Assembly (NCBI RefSeq): GCF_020640915.1
Contig: NZ_JADWDC010000039.1
Span: 1 to 45,029, forward strand
Direction of reading: 5' to 3'
Length of the DNA: 45,029 bases
From: Waterburya agarophytonicola KI4
GTDB lineage: Bacteria > Cyanobacteriota > Cyanobacteriia > Cyanobacteriales > Xenococcaceae
Below are positions 6,750-15,741 of this stretch, piece by piece. The position numbers and the translations under genes are program-made. Under the pieces are notes generated by a model, which saw only the letters and a program-made list of their open reading frames with translations, ran no database searches and was not told the DNA's origin. How positions within the stretch are numbered: position 1 is the first letter of the stretch; every line of letters begins with the position of its first letter.

Positions 6750-7083
6750 GGTATGCGATCTTTTCTCTTGTAGTTAGTTACGTATAATTAGGGCGTGTCA
6801 TCAATTAGATAAAAAGTACTTTTTTCGACCTTTCAACGACCTAGTTCGTCAAAAAATAACCTCCGTAGCTCTGCTATGCAGAACATTTTTTTCCTTCTAT
6901 ATCGTTAAAATGCCTTCAAAAGCATCATTCTCTCCAATTGATGATACGCCCTAGAATTCAAGGAAATTTTAGAGTAGCATTTCCTCTCTCAGAGCCATAT
7001 TTTTGCCCCGATTACAATCTAAGATGATAGCATTTATCGGTCTTGGATGATTTAAGTAGGCGATCGCTTTTCTCGACTCGGTT
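6750..7083. other. Intergenic region between E2 and the hydroxylase gene
   Basis: About 330 bases with no gene. Its main content is the MITE-like element at 6789-6953. The rest, 6954-7083, shows only an HIP1 site and no further structure I can support. Confidence 0.6.
6789..6953. mobile_element. MITE-like element with 18-bp terminal inverted repeats
   Basis: TAGGGCGTGTCATCAATT (6789-6806) and AATTGATGATACGCCCTA (6936-6953) are reverse complements with one mismatch. The outer TA on each side could be a TA target duplication, leaving GGGCGTG...CGCCC ends. The 165-bp interior carries no full transposase. Such TIRs suggest an IS5- or IS630-related nonautonomous element, but the parent cannot be identified from this window. 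Confidence 0.6.
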
Positions 7084-8328
7084 CTATCGTTGTGCTAGTT
7101 TAGGAGTTCTACCTAGCAATCCTGTCATTAGTTTGAGGGCGAATATTTTGAGTGGTTTGAGATAGCTCATCATCCACAATCCCAGACGACGCAGGGCAAC
7201 TACAGGCAACCAATTATTAGAAAAAATTCGGTCTAACAAATCAGTAAACCCTAAAATGGCTAGATTTTCAATTTTGCGCCAGGCTTCATAACCCTTGAGT
7301 ACTTTAAGGGAGCCGATATCTTGCCCTTTTTGTTGGGCGGTTTGCAATATTTGAGCCAGACTAGCTGCATCGCGAATACCTAAGTTCAACCCTTGTCCCC
7401 CAACGGGGTGGCAACAATGGGCTGCGTCACCAATTAGAGCCAAACGGGGTTTAATATAGCGATCGCACTGCATTAATTGCACAGGAAATACCATTCTTTG
7501 GCTGACTAATTCTAAATCTCCCAGGCTTCCTCCCGTATAGGTTTGTAGTTTAGCTAAAAATTCAGATTCATCCAATTCAGCCAGGGCTTTTGCTTCTGCG
7601 TGGGGGTGAGTCCAAACAATCTGACAGCGATTTCCTGGTAAGGGTAAAACTCCCATGGGGCCGCTAGGCCAAAAACGTTCAAAAGCAGTATCATTCTCCA
7701 AAGCAGTATGTTTGATGGTAAAAGCCACGCAAGACTGCCAATACTTCCAACCCCTTGTCTTAATCCCAGCAAGATGGCGAATGTGCGATCGCGCTCCATC
7801 TGCGCCAATTACTAATTTGGTCTTAATTAACCGCTGTTGCCCATTAACCTTTACTTCCACCGTAGAGCTAGCTTTTTCTGTAGTTACATTAGTGACTTCG
7901 ACTGGGCAAAGCCAATTAATATTGTCACAATCTGTCAAGTGGTTCTGTAAAATAGTTAAGACTATGTTGTGTTGTGCCACATAGCCTAAATGTTCTCCTG
8001 GCAAGTCTTGATTGTCGAACTTTACCTGCTGAGAATAATCCGCATCGGACAAGCTAATATTACTGTATTTACCAATATGGGGAAATATCCGATCCCAGAT
8101 GCCGATACCCTCGTAAATACGGCTGGATAAAGGAGAAAAAGCATAAGCTTGAGTTTTAGCTGCTGCTACTTCTAGGGGGCGGGCTTCAATAATGATAATG
8201 TTTAAATCAGAATTTTTTAGTGCTGCTGCTAAAGTCGCACCGACAATACCACCACCAACTATTACTAAATCACAATCAAGATTCAAAGATTGGCTGGAAT
8301 TAACTTCTGGTTGCTGCTTAACTAACAT
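7084..8328 (-). CDS. FAD-dependent hydroxylase of the UbiH/Coq6 family
   Basis: An aromatic-ring flavin monooxygenase of about 414 aa. The N-terminal Rossmann motif DLVIVGGGIVGATLAAAL binds FAD, the middle has the GADGARSHIR motif, and the C-terminal FAD-contact motif is LIGDAAHCCHPVGGQGLNLGIRDA. Length and motifs match UbiH/VisC-type enzymes; in cyanobacteria a homologue is thought to act in quinone synthesis, but substrate cannot be read from sequence. The frame is open to 8409, yet the upstream 27 residues are unlike the family, so I start at the Met at 8326-8328 (MLVKQQPEV), 15 residues before the FAD strand. No clear Shine-Dalgarno is seen. The gene is divergent from ccsB across about 130 bases. 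Confidence 0.88.
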   Translation of the reverse strand: MLVKQQPEVNSSQSLNLDCDLVIVGGGIVGATLAAALKNSDLNIIIIEARPLEVAAAKTQAYAFSPLSSRIYEGIGIWDRIFPHIGKYSNISLSDADYSQQVKFDNQDLPGEHLGYVAQHNIVLTILQNHLTDCDNINWLCPVEVTNVTTEKASSTVEVKVNGQQRLIKTKLVIGADGARSHIRHLAGIKTRGWKYWQSCVAFTIKHTALENDTAFERFWPSGPMGVLPLPGNRCQIVWTHPHAEAKALAELDESEFLAKLQTYTGGSLGDLELVSQRMVFPVQLMQCDRYIKPRLALIGDAAHCCHPVGGQGLNLGIRDAASLAQILQTAQQKGQDIGSLKVLKGYEAWRKIENLAILGFTDLLDRIFSNNWLPVVALRRLGLWMMSYLKPLKIFALKLMTGLLGRTPKLAQR

Positions 8329-8457
8329 TAGAGAGATTTTATAACAGGAATTATATATGGGTATATATACTATCTCTATCATTGTGACGCGATCGACATT
8401 TTCGAGCAAGGTTTGGGTTCGATAAGTAGCTCAACTTTTATTTTTAATCAAAACAAA

Positions 8458-9819
8458 ATGAATTCATCTTTAACACCAAAATCTTTGTTTCGCCGTTTTA
8501 TTAGTATTCTGGCTAATTTAAAGTTAGCGATCGCTTTATTACTGGCGATCGCTGTGATTAGTATTACAGGTACGGTAATCGAACAGGCAGAAACTCTAAC
8601 TTTTTATCAACAAAACTATCCCGAATCTCCTGCTCTCTACGGTTTTTTAACTTGGAAAGTTATTGTCGCCTGGGGGTTCAACCATGTCTATAGTACTTGG
8701 TGGTATCTTTCGCTCTTGATTCTCTTTGGATCGAGTTTGACAGCCTGCACTTTTACTCGTCAACTACCAGCATTAAAAGCTGCTCGTAAATGGAAATACT
8801 ATCAAAAACCCAAACAGTTTGAAAAGCTAGCTCTCAGTGCAGAATTAGAACGAGGTTCGATAAAATCTCTGGTCGATTTATTAAAACAGAAAAAATATAA
8901 AGTATGGCAACAGGATAACGCTTTATATGCCCGCAAGGGAATTATCGGTAGAATTGGGCCAATTGTCGTTCATCTTGGGATGCTAATTGTCTTAGTCGGG
9001 GGAATGTGGGGCATTTTTACAGGATTTTTTGCCCAAGAAATGATTGCTAGTGGCAACACTTTCAAAATTCAAAACATTATCGAATCAGGCCCTTTCTCAA
9101 GCCCTCAAATACCCGATGATTGGTCGGTTAAGGTCAATCGCTTTTGGATTGATTACACCAATAATGGCGATATCGATCAGTTTTATTCCGATCTTTCCGT
9201 AATAGATGATGGAGGTGCAGAATTAAAACGAGAAACTATTTATGTCAATCATCCCCTGCGTTATGATGGCGTAACTCTCTATCAAACCAACTGGAGTATT
9301 GCTGCGGTGCGGGTACAGTTAAACAATAGTCCTGTATTTCAAATCCCCGTAGCCAAATTAGATACTTTGAATGCAGGAAATATTTGGGGTACTTGGATTC
9401 CCACTAAGCCCGACATGAGTTCTGGGGTGTCGATGTTGATCAAGGATTTACAGGGTACGGCTTTAATATATAACCAACAGGGTGAATTGACTAGTGCGAT
9501 TCGGATCTCTCAAAGCGTAGAAATTGATGGCATCAAGATTAAATTACTAGATATCATTGGTAGTACGGGTTTGCAAATCAAAGCCGATCCTGGCGTACCC
9601 ATTGTGTACACGGGTTTTGCTTTATTAATGATTGGAGTGGTGATGAGCTATTTTTCCCATTCTCAAGTATGGGCATTAGAACAAAATAACAGTTTCTATT
9701 TTGGTGCAAAAACCAATCGCGCCCAAGTAAGCTTTGAAAGAGAAATGCTAGGAGTTATTGAAGATTTATCAGCCAGAGAATCTACCAATATCGCCGAACC
9801 CAGTACCTCTTTAGTATAA
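8458..9819 (+). CDS. ccsB: Cytochrome c biogenesis protein Ccs1/CcsB
   Basis: A 453-aa ResB/Ccs1 protein of the system II cytochrome c maturation pathway, which works with CcsA to bring reduced heme and apocytochrome together on the lumenal side. Hydrophobic segments are visible at about 17-38, near 75-95, at about 165-190, and at the C terminus (about 380-400). The family features include [20 protein letters not shown] after helix 1, the [24 protein letters not shown] helix with a conserved His, and a large lumenal domain. The ATG at 8458 fits the family start ([18 protein letters not shown]); an upstream TTG at 8413 would add an implausible leader. The next gene begins 5 bases after its stop. 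Confidence 0.93.
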   Translation: MNSSLTPKSLFRRFISILANLKLAIALLLAIAVISITGTVIEQAETLTFYQQNYPESPALYGFLTWKVIVAWGFNHVYSTWWYLSLLILFGSSLTACTFTRQLPALKAARKWKYYQKPKQFEKLALSAELERGSIKSLVDLLKQKKYKVWQQDNALYARKGIIGRIGPIVVHLGMLIVLVGGMWGIFTGFFAQEMIASGNTFKIQNIIESGPFSSPQIPDDWSVKVNRFWIDYTNNGDIDQFYSDLSVIDDGGAELKRETIYVNHPLRYDGVTLYQTNWSIAAVRVQLNNSPVFQIPVAKLDTLNAGNIWGTWIPTKPDMSSGVSMLIKDLQGTALIYNQQGELTSAIRISQSVEIDGIKIKLLDIIGSTGLQIKADPGVPIVYTGFALLMIGVVMSYFSHSQVWALEQNNSFYFGAKTNRAQVSFEREMLGVIEDLSARESTNIAEPSTSLV

Positions 9820-9824
9820 AAATA

Positions 9825-11021
9825 GTGTTAGATTTACTGCTAATTGTAGCTTTGGGATTTTTGGGCAGCTTTGGTCATTGTATTGGGATGTGTAGCCCTT
9901 TGACCATCGCTTTTGCCCTATCTCAACAAGACAAAAACCCAGAAGAATTTAATGGGTGGCGGTTTCATCTATTGCTCAATCTCGGCAGAATTATTAGTTA
10001 TGGCTTAGTCGGGGCTGCTTTGGGGGGCTTAGGCTCTGCTTTTGTCGCTAGCGGTCAATTAGCTGGCATAGGTAGCAGTTTGAGGCAATTTATGGCAATT
10101 TTTACTGGAATATTGCTAATCTGGTTTGGTATCGGACAAATTAAACCCAACTGGCTACCTCGCTTGCCTTTCCTCAATCCTTTACAAGGTATGGTTCACA
10201 ATCGATTGAGTTCGGGTATGAATCGACTGGCATCGAAGCAACAATGGTGGACGCCAGCATTACTAGGGAGCATTTGGGGCTTGATTCCCTGTGGCTTTTT
10301 ATACGCAGCACAATTGAAAGCAGTAGAAACAGGGGAATTATTTGGCGGTGCGATAACTATGCTTGGTTTTGGTTTGGGGACAGCACCAATGATGCTAGGG
10401 GTAGGAGTGTCTGCTTCTAAGATTAGTGCGGACAGACGGGGTCAATTATTTCGTTTGGGAGGATGGGTAACATTAACCATTGGTATCCTAACCCTGTGGC
10501 GAACAGATGCGATGGTGGACTATACAGGACATGGTGGATTGATTCTGTTGATGTTGGCTTTAATTGCTCGCCCGTTAAGTATCGTATGGGCTGCACCCTT
10601 GCAATATCGCCGTGCCATTGGAGTAGGTGCGTTTGCTCTATCTTTGGCTCATACCGCTCATATGCTAGACCATTCCTTAAACTGGAATCTAGACGCGATC
10701 GCCTTTATGTTACCCCAGCATCGTTTGGGGATCTCAGGGGGTATTTTAAGCTTATTTTTGCTGTTTCCTGCTGCCCTCACCAGTAGCGATCGCGCGATGA
10801 AAAATCTCGGTCAACGCTGGCGCAAAATCCATCTTTTAACTGTACCTGCTTTAATTTTTGGGATTGGTCATGTCGTTCTTTCTGGAACTCACTATTTAGG
10901 AGATTTGGAGTTGAGTTTTGAAAGTAAATTGAGGACGGGTTTAATTATTTTATTGGGTGTTATTGTTTTGGCAATGCGATCGTTCAATACTTCTAAAATT
11001 AAGCATGGTGGGCATAAGTAA
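9825..11021 (+). CDS. Fusion of a UreH/TauE-like permease and a YedZ-like heme domain
   Basis: A 398-aa membrane protein with a GTG start 5 bases after ccsB, so translational coupling is likely. The first half (about 1-230) is of the UreH/SafE type (DsbD/CcdA superfamily): GSFGHCIGMCSPLTIAFAL with C19 and C23, and later SIWGLIPCGFLYAAQ with another Cys. The second half (about 250-395) resembles the ferric-reductase-like/YedZ fold: YRRAIGVGAFALSLAHTAHMLDH, ISGGILSLFLLFPAAL, RWRKIHLLTVPALIFGIGH, with several intramembrane His that could hold heme. YedZ-domain fusions to transporters are known in cyanobacteria. With ccsB as partner, I infer a role in moving electrons or thiol equivalents across the thylakoid or plasma membrane. 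The domain calls are good; the function is inference. Confidence 0.8.
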   Translation: MLDLLLIVALGFLGSFGHCIGMCSPLTIAFALSQQDKNPEEFNGWRFHLLLNLGRIISYGLVGAALGGLGSAFVASGQLAGIGSSLRQFMAIFTGILLIWFGIGQIKPNWLPRLPFLNPLQGMVHNRLSSGMNRLASKQQWWTPALLGSIWGLIPCGFLYAAQLKAVETGELFGGAITMLGFGLGTAPMMLGVGVSASKISADRRGQLFRLGGWVTLTIGILTLWRTDAMVDYTGHGGLILLMLALIARPLSIVWAAPLQYRRAIGVGAFALSLAHTAHMLDHSLNWNLDAIAFMLPQHRLGISGGILSLFLLFPAALTSSDRAMKNLGQRWRKIHLLTVPALIFGIGHVVLSGTHYLGDLELSFESKLRTGLIILLGVIVLAMRSFNTSKIKHGGHK

Positions 11022-11048
11022 AGATTCTTATTTCTTAAGATGCCCACC
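11007..11048. terminator. Hairpin between convergent operons
   Basis: GGTGGGCAT (11007-11015) pairs perfectly with ATGCCCACC (11040-11048); the stem starts inside the last codons of the upstream gene. The arm continues as ATGCCCACCCTAC, which resembles a short dispersed repeat common in cyanobacteria. No strong U-tract follows. Confidence 0.5.
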
Positions 11049-11082
11049 CTACTGTTTAATCTATATTAATCCTATCGGGATT

Positions 11083-11406
11083 TTAAGAAGCCATTGCCAC
11101 TTCTACCATTTGTTGCAATTCACCACTTTGATAGAGTTCGATCGCAATATCCGAACCACCGACAAACTCTCCATCAATATAGATTTGGGGTATTGTTGGC
11201 CAATTGGAATATTCTTTAATGCCTTGACGAATTTCAGGATCGGCTAAAATATCTAGGGTTTCAAAGGGTACGCCAAGAGTGTTGAGAATTTGTACCACAT
11301 TGTTAGAAAAACCACATTGGGGCATTAATTTTGACCCTTTCATGAATACCATGATTTTGTTTTCTTGGAGTAAGCTTTCGATTCTTGCTTTTACTTCGGG
11401 TGTCAT
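11083..11406 (-). CDS. grxD: Monothiol CGFS glutaredoxin (Grx4 family)
   Basis: A 107-aa monothiol glutaredoxin. The active site is C31-G-F-S34 in MPQCGFSN; the glutathione and fold motifs WPTIPQIYIDGEFVGGSDI are intact. CGFS glutaredoxins bind a bridging [2Fe-2S] cluster with glutathione and pass clusters on or signal iron status. The start is ATG 11404-11406 (MTPEVKARIE), the normal family N terminus; the frame is open further but the 16 extra residues are unlike the family. The bolA gene lies 94 bases upstream on the same strand, and BolA-Grx heterodimers are well known, so the two products probably act together. Confidence 0.95.
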   Translation of the reverse strand: MTPEVKARIESLLQENKIMVFMKGSKLMPQCGFSNNVVQILNTLGVPFETLDILADPEIRQGIKEYSNWPTIPQIYIDGEFVGGSDIAIELYQSGELQQMVEVAMAS

Positions 11407-11500
11407 AATCTTTGTTTGCCTAATTTTGCTAAATTTACTTAGGAATATAATCAATCTAAATTTTACTAAACATCAAATGTTTAATGTTCGATCGCAAATC

Positions 11501-11752
11501 TCATGCAGTTTGACCAGTAGCTTGCCATGCTTCGGGGGTAAAAGTCTTGAGAGATAGAGCGTGGATGGTTTCTGATGCCAGCTCATCTTGCAATACACCA
11601 TAGACCATTTGATGCTGCTTGACTTTGTTTTTTCCCGCAAAATCTGGAGAAACGATTATTGCTTCAAAATGCTGTCCGTCGCCAACAACCTTGACTTCCG
11701 CATTGGCTAAACGCTCTTGAATTATTGTTTGTACTTGTTCGGGACTAATCAC
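11501..11752 (-). CDS. BolA-family protein
   Basis: An 83-aa BolA/IbaG protein. The motif [30 protein letters not shown] contains the conserved His that joins the [2Fe-2S] cluster shared with a CGFS glutaredoxin, and the family's helix follows ([17 protein letters not shown]). It has the class II fold length. It is co-directional with the glutaredoxin gene just downstream, a classic pairing for iron-sulfur trafficking. It is a cytoplasmic protein with no export signal. Identification is firm; cyanobacterial targets are not known from this sequence. Confidence 0.93.
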   Translation of the reverse strand: MISPEQVQTIIQERLANAEVKVVGDGQHFEAIIVSPDFAGKNKVKQHQMVYGVLQDELASETIHALSLKTFTPEAWQATGQTA

Positions 11753-11842
11753 GATCTGTTCTGTTTGACTGACTAAAAGTTAATAATGAGTATGAATTAC
11801 TATTGTTACTCAAATCCTAACTGCTTTGAACAACAAAATACC

Positions 11843-12541
11843 TTATGGTTGAGAATCTCCAGGAATAGGTGCAGAATCTGGCACTTGTGGGATGGGAGTT
11901 ACGGGAGCATTAGGATCTGTTGGTGGCGTTTGGGGTGCAGGATTATTAGACGGCTCATTAGAAGCTGGGGGTAAATTAACAGGAGGATTATCACCTTTAC
12001 CTGGAGGAGTAAAGGGAACATCGACAAAGCCGATCTCTAATAGCTGCTCGTAAGCTTTTTTACCCAAACCACTACCAGGACTTTGAGAGGTAACAATTTG
12101 TACCAGTAGAGGAATAGATAGTTCGGGTTTATCTTGAGCGCGATGGACTAATGCTAGTTGATAAGTTGCATTATCTCTTTCGATACCTGTTTCCAGAGCT
12201 TTTTTACGGTGAGATTCCGCAGCACCATTATCTAAACCCGTAAAACTGTTAAATAGTTGGAGATAAAAATTAGATAGTTGATTATATACTTGTCGCGCGC
12301 TTTGCAATTTCTCCGCTGCAAGATCGTATTGTTGATTGTCAACAGCTTTATCTGCTTCGTCCATCAATCTCTTACCTCCTTCAATACTAAAAATACTACT
12401 TGTTGAAGGTTGGGCTGTTGTCGAAGCTTCTGATTCGGTTGTTTCTTGGGCATTGATCGAAATAACAGGGAAGCTGAATAAAAATAAACTCAGGAATAAT
12501 AAGTAACGCACAGTAGAGTTAAAAATATTTAGTTTGGGCAT
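11843..12541 (-). CDS. Secreted TPR-containing protein with a Pro-rich tail
   Basis: A 232-aa protein with an N-terminal signal-like segment (about 10-31, VRYLLFLSLFLFSFPVISINAQ), a Thr/Ser-rich linker, then helical repeats of TPR type at about 55-165 (LMDEADKAVDNQQYDLAAEKLQSA ... YQLALVHRAQDKPELSIPLLVQIV). The last 60 residues are rich in Pro, Asn and Thr (PPGKGDNPPVNLPPASN ... PTDPNAPVTPIPQVP) and look unfolded, perhaps wall-spanning. I do not recognise a named family; similar periplasmic TPR proteins are common in cyanobacteria. It probably serves as a scaffold in the periplasm. It lies downstream of the kinase operon on the same strand with a gap of 77 bases. Confidence 0.75.
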   Translation of the reverse strand: MPKLNIFNSTVRYLLFLSLFLFSFPVISINAQETTESEASTTAQPSTSSIFSIEGGKRLMDEADKAVDNQQYDLAAEKLQSARQVYNQLSNFYLQLFNSFTGLDNGAAESHRKKALETGIERDNATYQLALVHRAQDKPELSIPLLVQIVTSQSPGSGLGKKAYEQLLEIGFVDVPFTPPGKGDNPPVNLPPASNEPSNNPAPQTPPTDPNAPVTPIPQVPDSAPIPGDSQP

Positions 12542-12618
12542 AAGCTCTATTTGATTGAGTTGTTTTGCTATTTATACAACAAAACTATTAAGCTTCGGGT
12601 ATCTTATCACTAGGATTA

Positions 12619-13689
12619 TTACTTGACTAGCTTGGGCATAGATAGGGTAAACGTTGTACCGTGATTTAACTTTGATTTGACCCTGATTTCACCCTGATGG
12701 GCGTTAATAATTTGCTGACAGAGATATAATCCTAAGCCTTTCCCCGCTCGTCTATGATTGCCTTGATGATATCTTTGAAAGATTGCCTGGCGATCTTGTT
12801 CGGATATACCGATACCCGAATCTTCAACGGTAACTAATACTCGATCTTCAGTTTGAGTTAGAGAAATCTTCACCGTACCTTGATCGGTGAATTTAATGGC
12901 ATTGCTGAGTAAATTAGTAATCACTCGACGCAATTCCAAGTGATCGCCTTTTATCGATACATTGTCTGATAAAATGGCTAATTCTAGACTAATTTTCTTA
13001 TCTATTGCCAAACCTTGAAGCTCAGTAACTACATCTTCGATCAGTTTTTGCAGATCCACGGCAATAAAACTGAGAGCTTTTTCTCCTAGTTCGTATTGAT
13101 GGGTTTCTAAGAGGGTGTTGAGCATTTCCAACATATTGTCGTTGCTACTGATGATATTAGAAATTGCTTCTTTTTGTTCTAAATTAATCTCGCCAAAAAC
13201 TTCCTGGTTCATTAAATCTAGCATTCTGTTGGCAGCTACCAAAGGAGTACGCAGATCGTGAGTCAGGCAAGATACAAAGTTTTCTCTTTGGTCGATGGTT
13301 TCCTTGAGACGTAACATTGATCGCACTCTAGCTTGTAATTCCTCTAGTTGAAATGGTTTGCGGACAAATTCATCTGCTCCTGCATCTAAACCTTCTACTA
13401 CGCTAGATTCTTCTCTGGCGGTAACTAAAAGAATTGGAATAAAGGGAATGTTGCGGTCGTTTCTAACACGGCGAGTAACTTCATAACCGTCCATCCCAGG
13501 CATCATCACGTCCAACAAAATTAGGTTGGGGGGACTTTGCTTGATATATCTTAAAGCTGTTGCTCCATTATCGGCTAGAACGACCTCGTGACCTTCTTGT
13601 TCTAGTGCTAATTGAACTAGCAACAAATTGTCGGGAATGTCATCTACTACGAGAATATAATCTTTTTTTACTTGGAGGGAAACAGACAT
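12619..13689 (-). CDS. Hybrid receiver-histidine kinase (third gene of the relay operon)
   Basis: A 356-aa protein with an N-terminal receiver (about 11-128; D16-D17, phospho-acceptor D60 in LLDVMMPGMDG, Lys111 in RKP) joined by a short helix to a HisKA domain (H144 in CLTHDLRTP) and a HATPase domain (NLLSNAIKFTD N box, DSGIGISEQD, GKGLGLYLC). It has no sensor or membrane segment, so its input must come through the receiver, an arrangement common in cyanobacteria. It follows the second kinase gene by 50 bases. All catalytic residues are present, so it should be active as an ATP-dependent kinase. What it controls is unknown. Confidence 0.92.
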   Translation of the reverse strand: MSVSLQVKKDYILVVDDIPDNLLLVQLALEQEGHEVVLADNGATALRYIKQSPPNLILLDVMMPGMDGYEVTRRVRNDRNIPFIPILLVTAREESSVVEGLDAGADEFVRKPFQLEELQARVRSMLRLKETIDQRENFVSCLTHDLRTPLVAANRMLDLMNQEVFGEINLEQKEAISNIISSNDNMLEMLNTLLETHQYELGEKALSFIAVDLQKLIEDVVTELQGLAIDKKISLELAILSDNVSIKGDHLELRRVITNLLSNAIKFTDQGTVKISLTQTEDRVLVTVEDSGIGISEQDRQAIFQRYHQGNHRRAGKGLGLYLCQQIINAHQGEIRVKSKLNHGTTFTLSMPKLVK

Positions 13690-13739
13690 TATTTAAGACA
13701 AAAAAATTTGTATAGTATATTTGTATGTTAAATAACTAA

Positions 13740-15032
13740 TCATACGCTACTATTTTGGAGTCTCACATCTTTCCTGCGAGGGATTTGTATCGTAAAAATC
13801 GAACCGTGATTCAAACGACTCTCTACTGAGATTGTTCCCCCCATTATTTTGACCAAAGAGTCTGTAATTGCCAAACCCAAACCCGTACCTGAATGCTGGC
13901 GAGTGAAACTTTGATCTACCTGTCGGAATGCTTGAAAAATTTTACTCAGATCTTCGGTAGCAATTCCAATTCCAGTATCCTCGATCGCGATCGCAATTTG
14001 GTTGGCATCTAGTTCCCAAGCTTGAAGTTTTACTGTTCCTTTATCGGTGAATTTAATCCCATTAGAAATCAAATTAATTAAGCTTCGCTTTAGTAAATTA
14101 GAGTCTTGAATTATGAAATGCTCTGTTAAATTGATTTCCGCAGTTAAATTAATTTCTTTTTGTATTGCCAAAGATTTTAATTCTTCTACAGTAGTAGCAA
14201 TGAGATAGTTTAGATTGAATGGTTGAGGATTATAATCTAGTTTCCCCGCTTCGATTTTAGAAAAATCTAACATTTCGTTAATCATATCCAACAGGTTTTT
14301 ACTGTTATTTAAAATCCGCTGAATCAAATTTTCTTGCTGACTCGAAAGAGGATCGGGATATTGACGCAATAGCAGTTGAGAAAAGCCCATAATTGCATTC
14401 ATGGGAGTCCGTAATTCGTGGGACATGGTGGCTAAGAACTCGGACTTAAGTTTATAAGATTCTTGCAGTTTGATATTTTGGGTTTTGATGTGCGCCTGTT
14501 GTTTTTCTAATTCTTGGTTTTTTAAGAAAAGCAATTCATTACTAGCGCGGAGTCTTTTATTGGCTAACTTTACCGCTTCTTCTGCTTGATGTATGCGAAT
14601 AGCACTATCGATCGCTTTGACTAAAATACTAGGTTCGATCTTAGCTTTCGATAAGTAATCTGCTGCTCCCGCTTTCATAATTTCTACGGCGATCTCTTCG
14701 TCTCCTTGTCCCGTGAGAACTATCAACGGTACATTGAAATTGAGAGCTTTGATTCTGGCAATTAAACTCAAACCATCAATATCTGGCAAACGATAATCGA
14801 GCAGTGCTAAATCAAAAGTAGTGGAATCAAGACCGACATTGGAATGCTTAGTCGATAAATTATCAATTAGGGGTTTGGTCTTGGTTTGAATTATAGCAAG
14901 AGCTTCTTCCCCGTTGCTGGCTTCCGTCAACTGAACGGGAAAACGCACTTTTCGAAAGGCGCGTTTGACAGTCATGCGATCGACTTCATCATCATCGACT
15001 AATAATATAGAAAACTGCTTTGGACTACTCAT
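13740..15032 (-). CDS. Receiver-histidine kinase (second gene of the relay operon)
   Basis: A 430-aa cytoplasmic protein. The receiver (about 7-145) has D13-D14-D15, phospho-acceptor D79 in LLDYRLPDIDG and K129 in YLSKAK. A coiled-coil stretch (about 148-195, rich in Glu, Lys, Gln and Leu) leads to HisKA with H205 in ATMSHELRTPMNAI, and a HATPase with NLISNGIKFTD, DTGIGI and HSGTGLGLAI motifs. The receiver contains an insertion of about 20 residues (KTKPLIDNLSTKHSNVG) before the phospho-acceptor. The receiver helix DEVDRMTVKRAFRK closely resembles DEVDVMNVKRAFKK in the neighbouring single receiver, suggesting a common origin or shared partner. The gap to that gene is 17 bases. Confidence 0.93.
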   Translation of the reverse strand: MSSPKQFSILLVDDDEVDRMTVKRAFRKVRFPVQLTEASNGEEALAIIQTKTKPLIDNLSTKHSNVGLDSTTFDLALLDYRLPDIDGLSLIARIKALNFNVPLIVLTGQGDEEIAVEIMKAGAADYLSKAKIEPSILVKAIDSAIRIHQAEEAVKLANKRLRASNELLFLKNQELEKQQAHIKTQNIKLQESYKLKSEFLATMSHELRTPMNAIMGFSQLLLRQYPDPLSSQQENLIQRILNNSKNLLDMINEMLDFSKIEAGKLDYNPQPFNLNYLIATTVEELKSLAIQKEINLTAEINLTEHFIIQDSNLLKRSLINLISNGIKFTDKGTVKLQAWELDANQIAIAIEDTGIGIATEDLSKIFQAFRQVDQSFTRQHSGTGLGLAITDSLVKIMGGTISVESRLNHGSIFTIQIPRRKDVRLQNSSV

Positions 15033-15049
15033 TATTTAATATTCGTTCT

Positions 15050-15481
15050 CTAAGGCATTTCGCATAAAGTCCAGTACTTGTTAAGAGCGACCATCACTTC
15101 GGCAAAGTTCATGAAAGTTACAGGTTTGAGTATATATCCTGCCACGTTTAAATTGTAAGCTTCAATTCGATCTTTGTCTTCATCAGAAGTGGTCAGGACA
15201 ATTACAGGAGTACGCTTTAACTCATCATCGTCCCTAAGTTTGCTAAGAAATTCTAAGCCATTCATTTTAGGCATATTTAGATCCAGCAAAACTAGCCGAC
15301 GACATTCGGGTACTTGGGGGGGGCGTCCGTCTGACGATCGCAACATATTTAAGGCTTCGATGCCGTTTCCCGCCACAAACAGAGGATTGCCGATCTTATA
15401 TTTTTTGAATGCTCGTTTGACATTCATCACGTCAACTTCATCGTCTTCGACCAACAAAATATTAATCACTTTTTCTGCCAT
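15050..15481 (-). CDS. Rcp1-type response regulator (first gene of the relay operon)
   Basis: A 143-aa single-domain receiver of the Rcp1 class, the type that serves cyanobacterial phytochromes. It shows E12-D13-D14, phospho-acceptor D67 in RLVLLDLNMPKMNGLEFL, the Thr-Thr-Ser switch in VIVLTTSDEDKDR and the Lys of LKPV. The long loop RSSDGRPPQVPECRR before the phospho-acceptor strand is characteristic of this class. No phytochrome gene lies nearby; instead two receiver-kinases follow at 17 and 50 bases. It is therefore probably the first carrier or the shuttle in a relay with them. Confidence 0.93.
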   Translation of the reverse strand: MAEKVINILLVEDDEVDVMNVKRAFKKYKIGNPLFVAGNGIEALNMLRSSDGRPPQVPECRRLVLLDLNMPKMNGLEFLSKLRDDDELKRTPVIVLTTSDEDKDRIEAYNLNVAGYILKPVTFMNFAEVMVALNKYWTLCEMP

Positions 15482-15741
15482 AGTTAAAAACTTAGATCGA
15501 TGAGTTCAATCAATAAAAATAAGGTTAAACATATTTGGACTCACTAAGATCATTTTAACTTGCCCTTATCTTGGGTTTATCCGCTAAAAGTTAGACAAAA
15601 TCCGCAGAAATAGTTAAATAAGTTAATCTATATAGTCATTATGTTCAACTCCAGATATGGCGATCTTACCTTGCTCGCGATCGCTATACTTAAAACATTA
15701 GTACCAAAAAATATCTCAATAGTAGAAGCGATCGCATTTCC

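Noticed and set aside
8413-8457. TTG start for ccsB giving 15 more residues
   Set aside because: The ATG at 8458 matches the family N terminus and leaves a normal divergent promoter region.
11407-11454. Longer start for the glutaredoxin gene
   Set aside because: The extra 16 residues are not family-like; MTPEVKARIE is the usual start.
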